A program made the translations under genes and the position numbers. DNA of 5,873 nt, taken from NCBI GenBank assembly GCA_028679035.1, contig JAJRCL010000175.1, forward strand, positions 1-5,873. The letters are read 5' to 3'. Below are positions 1 through 4,049 of the stretch, in pieces (within the stretch, counting starts at the first letter, position 1; the number at the start of each line of letters is the position of its first letter). Source of the DNA: Methanomicrobiales archaeon. Lineage in GTDB: Archaea; Halobacteriota; Methanomicrobia; Methanomicrobiales; JACTUA01. A model generated the notes under the pieces. The model saw only the letters and a program-made list of their open reading frames with translations, did no database searches and was not told the origin of the DNA.

Positions 1-569
1 ACTTCGCGGCAGCACCCGAGGGTCGTTACCCGGGCCCACTGGTCCTTGTTGGTGGTATCCCGGTGAATCCTTCTTCCGATGGTCCGGAGGAAGGTTTTGC
101 GTTCGTCTTTAACTGCACGGAGATACTGCCGTACCTGTTTAATGGTCGAAGACTCAATCGGCGGTGTGCGCACAACCTTGGGTGTCCACCCGATGTGTTT
201 GGTGATCTCCCGGAGGGTTATCCCGTTCTTCCCGATCACGACCCCGGGCTTTTCTGCTTCGATCAGGACTTCCCCGGTGTCGGAATCAAAGAAAATATCC
301 GTGATCCCGGCATTTTCCCCGACAACGGTCTTAATCTCTTCAGCTGCTTTTTCCGGATCCTCAAGAATCGTGGGGCGGACGACAATCCTCTTGCGCAGAT
401 CGCGTGCAAGGATCTTGATCAGGTCTGCCTGATCGGCAAATTTCTTGGGATCATCGGTATAGATCACCAGCTCCGGTCCCTCAAATTCCACTTCAGTTAC
501 CGTGATCCCCTGCGGGACAATGCTATGGATCTTATCCTTCAGCTCTTTCAGCCGCTCCTCAATCAACAT
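1..569 (-). CDS. aCPSF1/FttA KH-beta-CASP ribonuclease, N-terminal part (3' end outside window)
   Basis: This is the archaeal CPSF73-like endoribonuclease that family knowledge links to U-rich transcript 3'-end cleavage and transcription termination. The reading frame opens at ATG 569-567 (MLIEERLKEL) and stays open for 189 codons to the left edge. Residues about 1-65 form the first KH-like module and about 66-140 the second. The second has a clear GxxG loop, VIGKNG at residues 111-116. The stretch after residue 140 (SSTIKQVRQYL, then RRIHRDT) and the last visible residues (WARVTTLGCCREV) match the entry into the metallo-beta-lactamase domain; the catalytic HxHxDH motif and beta-CASP domain would lie beyond the edge. 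The gene is 23 bp downstream of psmB on the same strand, so the two are likely cotranscribed. A weak Shine-Dalgarno sequence, GGACGG at 583-578, sits 8 nt before the start. Family identification is confident; activity cannot be checked from the visible part. Confidence 0.93.
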   Translation of the reverse strand, partial: MLIEERLKELKDKIHSIVPQGITVTEVEFEGPELVIYTDDPKKFADQADLIKILARDLRKRIVVRPTILEDPEKAAEEIKTVVGENAGITDIFFDSDTGEVLIEAEKPGVVIGKNGITLREITKHIGWTPKVVRTPPIESSTIKQVRQYLRAVKDERKTFLRTIGRRIHRDTTNKDQWARVTTLGCCRE

Positions 570-583
570 GAAATAATCCGTCC

Positions 584-591
584 AAAAAAAA
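584..591 (-). terminator. T8 tract between psmB and aCPSF1
   Basis: Eight consecutive T residues on the minus strand begin 1 nt after the psmB TAA stop (595-593) and run into the GGACGG ribosome-binding site of aCPSF1. Archaeal RNA polymerase can terminate at U-rich tracts, and aCPSF1 is reported to cleave such 3' ends. The tract could therefore act as a partial terminator or processing site that lowers aCPSF1 expression relative to psmB. No stable hairpin precedes it. Function is inferred. Confidence 0.4.
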
Positions 592-592
592 G

Positions 593-1231
593 TTAAACGC
601 CGGCAGCCGCGGCCTCTTTCTTTACTGCATAAGTAAATTCATGGTACTTGTCTTTTGTGATGACAACGACATTGATGTCTTCTCCCGATGCGATGTCTCT
701 GCGCATTGCTGCGACCAATGCCCGGATAGCCATATCAACGGCTTCTTTCTCTGCCATTTTCGGGCGGTACCGGTCTTCAAGAACACCATACGCCATCGGC
801 GAACCGGATCCCGTTGCAACTATCTCTTCTTCCTTGGAAGCTCCCCCGAGAGCATCCACGGAATAGATACTGGGACCGGATTCGTCCACGCCGCCGACAA
901 GCAGCTGGACATAATAGGGGTAGTAGCGGTTCCCGTTGAGATAATTCGAAAGCAGGGTTGAAACCGCCGCTACCGTGATTTTCCTTCCCCTGCGGACCTG
1001 GTACAGGCTTGCCTCAACGGTAATGATCCGTGCCAGCTGCTGGGCATCCCCGACTCCTCCGGCGGTCGTCATACCGATCCGGTCTGCGATCTTGTATACC
1101 TTCTTTGCTTTCTTGCTTGCGACCAGGTAGCCCATCGTCGCCCTTTTCTCTGTGGCAAGGACGACACCTCCTTCAAAGGTGAGCCCCACCGTGGTCGTCC
1201 CCTTCATGGTCTCCGGGTACGCTTCAGGCAT
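593..1231 (-). CDS. psmB: 20S proteasome beta subunit (catalytic)
   Basis: Beta subunit of the archaeal 20S core particle, an N-terminal-threonine protease in the cytoplasm that pairs with PsmA and an AAA+ activator (PAN or Cdc48). The 212-residue product has a short propeptide (residues 1-11, MPEAYPETMKG). Autocleavage at G11/T12 would expose the catalytic Thr (T12, mature Thr1) in TTTVG. Other active-site residues are in place: E28 (mature 17), K44 (mature 33), the GDAQ segment, the TGSGSP loop and RDxxSG. Length is usual for the family. The ATG at 1231-1229 is supported by GAGGAG at 1243-1238, 6 nt upstream. The gene is followed by aCPSF1 and preceded by an 88-bp gap with its own TATA-like element. 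Nothing is missing or truncated. Confidence 0.97.
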   Translation of the reverse strand: MPEAYPETMKGTTTVGLTFEGGVVLATEKRATMGYLVASKKAKKVYKIADRIGMTTAGGVGDAQQLARIITVEASLYQVRRGRKITVAAVSTLLSNYLNGNRYYPYYVQLLVGGVDESGPSIYSVDALGGASKEEEIVATGSGSPMAYGVLEDRYRPKMAEKEAVDMAIRALVAAMRRDIASGEDINVVVITKDKYHEFTYAVKKEAAAAGV

Positions 1232-1237
1232 AAATAA

Positions 1238-1243
1238 CTCCTC
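1238..1243 (-). promoter_or_regulatory. Ribosome binding site of psmB
   Basis: GAGGAG on the minus strand lies 6 nt before the ATG at 1231. It is the clearest Shine-Dalgarno sequence in the window and fixes the psmB start at the first Met rather than Met9. Confidence 0.7.
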
Positions 1244-1302
1244 GTGAATGGATTGTAGCGAAAAAGAATCTGGTTGCGCTCCAGAGTATAGATGTCATGC
1301 TG

Positions 1303-1312
1303 AAATTTAAAT
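1303..1312 (-). promoter_or_regulatory. Candidate TATA box for psmB
   Basis: The 88-bp gap between the CBS gene stop (1320) and psmB (1231) contains ATTTAAATTT on the minus strand, which resembles an archaeal TATA box. Transcription would start near 1280 and give a leader of about 50 nt. A second, weaker candidate is CTATACTC around 1285-1292. A short T5 run (minus strand, 1265-1261) downstream of both could end leftover transcripts from the CBS operon. No start site has been measured, so this is inference from position and base composition. Confidence 0.4.
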
Positions 1313-1319
1313 GTTGTTG

Positions 1320-2144
1320 TCAATACCCAAGATTACAGAGCACTTTGATGATTTCGCGGTCAAAGAGCATCGCAAAAAGCTCTTTATCCCTGTTTACGAC
1401 GGGTATCTGATCCACGCGTGCACGCTTCATTTTCAGGGCGCATTCACTGATTTCTGCATTGATGGGTACCGTGATAACATTCTTGACCATCGCGGTCTTC
1501 ACGGGTCGGGCAGGCAGCTTGATTTTCGATACGCCGTAGGTGAGGGTGTGCGTATCCCGGATGCTTTCCCAGGTCCATTCATCGTCATCGGTGCCATTCG
1601 AGAAATCGCTGGTCTCAATCCCGTCTTCAATGCTCGAACTGCGTATCAGGTCCCGTTCTGAGATGATTCCCGCAATCTTTCCTTCGGCGTCAAGGATGGG
1701 GATAGCCTCGAACCCTGAGATCTCCATAATGCGTGCCACCAGGGGGAGGGGGGTCTCTTCCCAGATCGCAAAGGTCGGGCTGCACAGCTCCTGGATCTCC
1801 TGCTTGATCTTCATCTGGGCGATTGCTGTCACGCAGTCTGCCACGCTGAGGAGTCCGAGGAGGCGGTGGTCCTCGACAACCGGCAGGCGGCGGATATCAT
1901 GCCGGATCATCATCTTCGCGGCTTCCTGTATGCTCGAGTCCGGTGCGATCGTCTTTGGATCCGCAGTCATAAGCAGGCCGAGCTGGGTCTCCTCAGATTT
2001 CCGGAGCATATCCCTGCGGGTGATAATGCCGACCAGCTGCTGGTCCTTCAGCACCGGCACGCCGGAAATACCAGTCCTTTTCAGGATTTTCAGCACATCA
2101 TCCCGGTTTCCCGGTATCTCGACGCTCACGACGTCGGATGACAT
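1320..2144 (-). CDS. Protein with four CBS domains; true start probably upstream (near 2171)
   Basis: Cytoplasmic protein made almost wholly of CBS domains, which in known families bind adenine nucleotides or SAM and regulate partners. The 274 residues from ATG 2144 give CBS1 about 1-50, CBS2 about 57-112, CBS3 about 115-170 and CBS4 about 212-270. Each carries the recurrent 'P-V-V ... G-I/L-I/L ... R/D-D/E' pattern (for example SGVPVLKDQQLVGIITRRDML). An acidic linker at about 172-190 (SIEDGIETSDF, TDDDEW) separates CBS3 from CBS4. The annotated start cuts into CBS1: the in-frame upstream codons read ITEYTVRDF and continue into MSSDVVSV, the classic first strand and helix of a CBS domain. 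No ATG, GTG or TTG occurs in that frame upstream to at least 2273. The gene directly follows, and probably overlaps, the Usp gene. Its regulatory target is unknown; Usp and the proteasome genes are the nearest partners. Confidence 0.9.
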   Translation of the reverse strand: MSSDVVSVEIPGNRDDVLKILKRTGISGVPVLKDQQLVGIITRRDMLRKSEETQLGLLMTADPKTIAPDSSIQEAAKMMIRHDIRRLPVVEDHRLLGLLSVADCVTAIAQMKIKQEIQELCSPTFAIWEETPLPLVARIMEISGFEAIPILDAEGKIAGIISERDLIRSSSIEDGIETSDFSNGTDDDEWTWESIRDTHTLTYGVSKIKLPARPVKTAMVKNVITVPINAEISECALKMKRARVDQIPVVNRDKELFAMLFDREIIKVLCNLGY

Positions 2145-2167
2145 GAAATCCCGTACCGTGTATTCCG

Positions 2168-2596
2168 TTATGATCTCACCACCAGCGTGGATATTTTGCT
2201 GTACTTCACCACATGCGAGGAAACGCTGCCGATCAGAAGGCGGTCGATATTGCTTTTCCCATGAGAACCAACAACGATCAGATCTGCACCGATCTCCTCC
2301 GCGAGGAGGAGGATCTCATTTCCTGCCCGCCCCTGCCGCATATGGGTGATGATGTCAATACCTGCCTCTTTTGCCTTCTGGCGGGCCGCAGTGAGTGCTT
2401 CCTGACCCTCCTTTTCAAGGAGTCCATAAATGACCTCCCAGGTGTTGTCCATGGGTATGGATGAGAAGAGCCCGGTTTCGACGACGTAGACGGCATGAAG
2501 CTCGCCTTTCCCTGCGATCGCTTCGTCCACCGCTTTCAGGAGAGCCGCCTCACTTGTTTTTGAACCATCAATGGCACTGACAATTTTCTGGAACAT
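2168..2596 (-). CDS. Universal stress protein, UspA family, ATP-binding type
   Basis: Small cytoplasmic alpha/beta protein of the UspA family, expected to dimerise and bind ATP; its physiological role here is unknown. The product is 142 residues from ATG 2596 (MFQKIVSAIDGSK). Numbered this way, the ATP-binding motif G-x2-G-x9-G-S is complete at residues 110-124 (GSHGKSNIDRLLIGS), the sign of the ATP-binding subgroup. The N-terminal beta1 strand with its Asp (IVSAIDGS) and the C-terminal strand STLVVRS are present. A GTG two codons upstream (2602-2600) would give 144 residues. I prefer the ATG because GGTG at 2605-2602 lies 5 nt before it and would be consumed by the GTG start. The stop TAA (2170-2168) overlaps the start of the CBS frame, so the two are probably translationally coupled. 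The gene lies 33 bp after the amidohydrolase. Confidence 0.93.
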   Translation of the reverse strand: MFQKIVSAIDGSKTSEAALLKAVDEAIAGKGELHAVYVVETGLFSSIPMDNTWEVIYGLLEKEGQEALTAARQKAKEAGIDIITHMRQGRAGNEILLLAEEIGADLIVVGSHGKSNIDRLLIGSVSSHVVKYSKISTLVVRS

Positions 2597-2606
2597 GGGC
2601 ACACCG

Positions 2607-2622
2607 AAAATTTTAAAATTTT
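2607..2622. promoter_or_regulatory. 16-bp perfect A/T palindrome upstream of usp
   Basis: AAAATTTTAAAATTTT is a perfect inverted repeat in the 33-bp gap between the amidohydrolase stop (2630) and the usp start (2596). On the minus strand it could act as a TATA-like element. The usual 25-nt spacing, however, would put the start site at about 2590, inside usp, so TATA use fits poorly. A second A/T-rich block (TTAAAACA, minus strand, about 2623-2630) would fit a leaderless or very short leader start near 2600. The palindrome could also be a regulator site or a weak terminator for the amidohydrolase. The palindrome itself is certain; its role is not. Confidence 0.4.
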
Positions 2623-2629
2623 GTTTTAA

Positions 2630-3676
2630 TCATGGGTGTCTCGCCCTAATAACGTTTCTCTCGAGGGCATGACTCCCAAGCCTTTTTATCAGGCTTCCGG
2701 CCGGATCCCTGCTCGTTTGAGCTCCCGCCTTCGCAGGATCGAGCACGATGAGGTGTGCTTCCGCACCTATTTCGATAAAGGAGGGGGATCCGAAAAAAGC
2801 GGAACCTCCCGTCGCCATATACAGGATCTCGGCGGGAGGGAGTTTGTACACATACGCAAGATAACTCATCTCCCCGAACAGTTCCGGCGGCACAAACATC
2901 GCGTTATCGGTCCCGAGAAACACCGTGCATCCCAGTTCCCGCATCTTCCTGAGCGGCGGAAAACGGGAAGAATCAGTGACCCCCAGCTGCCAGTTGGAAC
3001 GGGGACAGACAACGATGGGGATCTCTTGATCGGCACACTTCTTCAGCTGGGCATCCGTTGCGTGCGTGCAGTGGACGAGAAAATCCGGATCCAGGGAGAG
3101 GGCGTCATCTACATCGTACGGGTCCCGTTCACCCGCGTGGATACCAACCATCTTTCCTTGTTGCTGTACTTCCTGGACAAGGGAAGTCTGATCCGGTACA
3201 TCCCGGGTACCGGCAATTCCGAGTCCATCTCCCGTAGTTTCGCCACCATTTCTCCCCAGAATGACAGCATGCAATGGGCTTTCCAGCAGTGCTTCCCGCA
3301 GTGCCGCAACCCCTCCGGCCCCTCCTTCCCGGAAATCACAGAAACCGTGAGTACCACTGGCAAGCATTGGTCCCAGCAGAGATCGCATCGCTCGCACGAG
3401 TGCTTCGTACGGTGTCGCTTCCAGGATACGGTGTTTCAGTCCATGGGGAGGGGTGACCAGCTCCTCGATAGTTCCCTGTGAAGGGAGGTCCATAGCGACC
3501 GCATCCCCGAGGTGAGTGTGTGCATTGAACAGTCCCGGGCAGATCCACCGTTCACCTTCCTTCTGCACCGTCTCCTCAATGGATATGATGCGGCCGTTTT
3601 GCACGCCGATCCGTGCATGACGGGGCTCAAGATCCGGCCCGAGAAAGGCAAGGCCTGAAACAATCAGCTCTTCCAT
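2630..3676 (-). CDS. Metal-dependent amidohydrolase (ATZ/TRZ-like deaminase family), substrate unknown
   Basis: Cytoplasmic metal-dependent hydrolase of the amidohydrolase superfamily, closest in motif layout to the cytosine deaminase/chlorohydrolase (ATZ/TRZ, SsnA/MtaD-like) branch. The 348 residues show the metal site in order: HxH at H53/H55 (NAHTHLGD), H180 with E183 in GIHAGE, H202 in VHCTH, and D257 in GTDNA. The N-terminal beta-sandwich half (about 1-48, ending in ICPGLF) and its C-terminal return (about 303-348, with AHLIVLDP) flank the barrel. It is shorter than typical MtaD/DadD enzymes of roughly 420 residues, so a 5'-deoxyadenosine or S-adenosylhomocysteine deaminase role should not be assumed. 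Start ATG 3676 is the only reasonable one; the next Met is at residue 63 and would lose the HxH motif. A weak AGGC precedes it. It is the first gene of the leftward group and is divergent from the Sec61 beta gene. Confidence 0.92.
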   Translation of the reverse strand: MEELIVSGLAFLGPDLEPRHARIGVQNGRIISIEETVQKEGERWICPGLFNAHTHLGDAVAMDLPSQGTIEELVTPPHGLKHRILEATPYEALVRAMRSLLGPMLASGTHGFCDFREGGAGGVAALREALLESPLHAVILGRNGGETTGDGLGIAGTRDVPDQTSLVQEVQQQGKMVGIHAGERDPYDVDDALSLDPDFLVHCTHATDAQLKKCADQEIPIVVCPRSNWQLGVTDSSRFPPLRKMRELGCTVFLGTDNAMFVPPELFGEMSYLAYVYKLPPAEILYMATGGSAFFGSPSFIEIGAEAHLIVLDPAKAGAQTSRDPAGSLIKRLGSHALERNVIRARHP

Positions 3677-3688
3677 GAAACGCCTGTT

Positions 3689-3700
3689 ATTTTATATATC
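3689..3700. promoter_or_regulatory. TATA element in the divergent Sec61 beta / amidohydrolase promoter
   Basis: The 42-bp gap between the two divergent starts holds an ATTTTATATATC element with a self-complementary TATATA core. Its centre is about 25 nt from the Sec61 beta ATG at 3719, the expected TATA-to-start-site spacing, so that mRNA is probably leaderless. Toward the amidohydrolase the same core is only about 19 nt from the ATG at 3676. That gene more likely uses another element, such as GATATTTTC (minus strand, about 3706-3714), or a TSS at an odd spacing. Confidence 0.6.
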
Positions 3701-3718
3701 TGGGGGAAAATATCCTTT

Positions 3719-3877
3719 ATGGCAAAAAAACAGGGTGGGCGGCTCCTTTCTTCGGCAGGTCTCGTCAACTATTATGAGAGCGAGGACCGGCGGGCGGTCC
3801 ACATCAGCCCGTTCTTCGTGATTGCGGTCGCTTCTGGTGTAGGGGTTCTCGTTTTTCTCCTGAATTCTTTCTTCTGA
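3719..3877 (+). CDS. Preprotein translocase subunit Sec61 beta (archaeal SecG position)
   Basis: Tail-anchored small subunit of the SecYE-beta protein-conducting channel in the cytoplasmic membrane. This 52-codon gene starts ATG 3719 (MAKKQGGRLLSSAGLVNYYE) and ends TGA 3875-3877. The features match the archaeal family: a basic N-terminus, the conserved SSAGLVNYYE segment (residues 11-20), an acidic ESED stretch, then ISPFF leading into one hydrophobic C-terminal membrane span (about 31-52). Length is typical, since archaeal members are roughly 50-60 residues. A G-run at 3702-3706 lies 12 nt upstream, too far for a good Shine-Dalgarno sequence, which agrees with leaderless translation from the TATA element at 3689-3700. 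A hairpin and T8 tract follow the stop. It is a single-gene transcript divergent from the amidohydrolase. Confidence 0.95.
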   Translation: MAKKQGGRLLSSAGLVNYYESEDRRAVHISPFFVIAVASGVGVLVFLLNSFF

Positions 3878-3892
3878 GAAGAGCGTATACGG

Positions 3893-3931
3893 TCCGGACC
3901 GGCGGAATGCCGGGTACCGGATATTTTTTTT
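3893..3931 (+). terminator. Hairpin plus T8 terminator after Sec61 beta
   Basis: Sixteen bases after the Sec61 beta stop, outer arms TCCGG (3893-3897) and CCGGA (3917-3921) pair, as do inner arms CCGGC (3899-3903) and GCCGG (3909-3913). The loop is GGAAT, with a small internal loop (A opposite GTA). Two bases later T8 runs from 3924 to 3931. This looks like a bacterial intrinsic terminator. In archaea the U tract is the main signal and the hairpin may only help. Confidence 0.65.
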
Positions 3932-4049
3932 AACGGTAACTCTGACGCCAATTTCGTGCAGATCCGACGATTGTGATTCTCTGCGCGCCGGTATTTGGTA
4001 AAATTCAGGATAACTTTTTTATAGTGGTACTCTTTTATTGCATGCCCAT
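3932..4049 (+). promoter_or_regulatory. Intergenic region with candidate TATA box for the lipoprotein gene
   Basis: Between the Sec61 beta terminator and the lipoprotein start the only recognisable element is CTTTTTTATAG at about 4014-4023. Its centre is near 4019, which predicts transcription starting around 4045 and a leader of about 5 nt. No Shine-Dalgarno sequence lies at normal distance from the ATG at 4050, which fits a near-leaderless mRNA. The T6 run could also serve as a second termination signal for Sec61 beta. I see no RNA gene or further open frame in 3932-4012. Confidence 0.45.

Noticed and set aside
63..596. Plus-strand open frame opposite aCPSF1
   Set aside because: The minus strand reads as a clear KH-domain protein with a GxxG loop; this frame is a shadow.
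1540..2349. Long plus-strand open frame (269 codons) opposite the CBS and usp genes
   Set aside because: It lies entirely antisense to two well-recognised genes, has a Ser/Arg-rich composition typical of a shadow frame, and shows no recognisable domain.
2636..3481. Plus-strand open frame of 281 codons opposite the amidohydrolase
   Set aside because: The minus strand carries a full-length amidohydrolase with all metal ligands; this frame shows no motif and is a shadow.
3878..4049. Possible small RNA or tRNA in the longest intergenic region
   Set aside because: The only structure is the terminator hairpin; no cloverleaf, CCA end, or box C/D pattern was found by eye.
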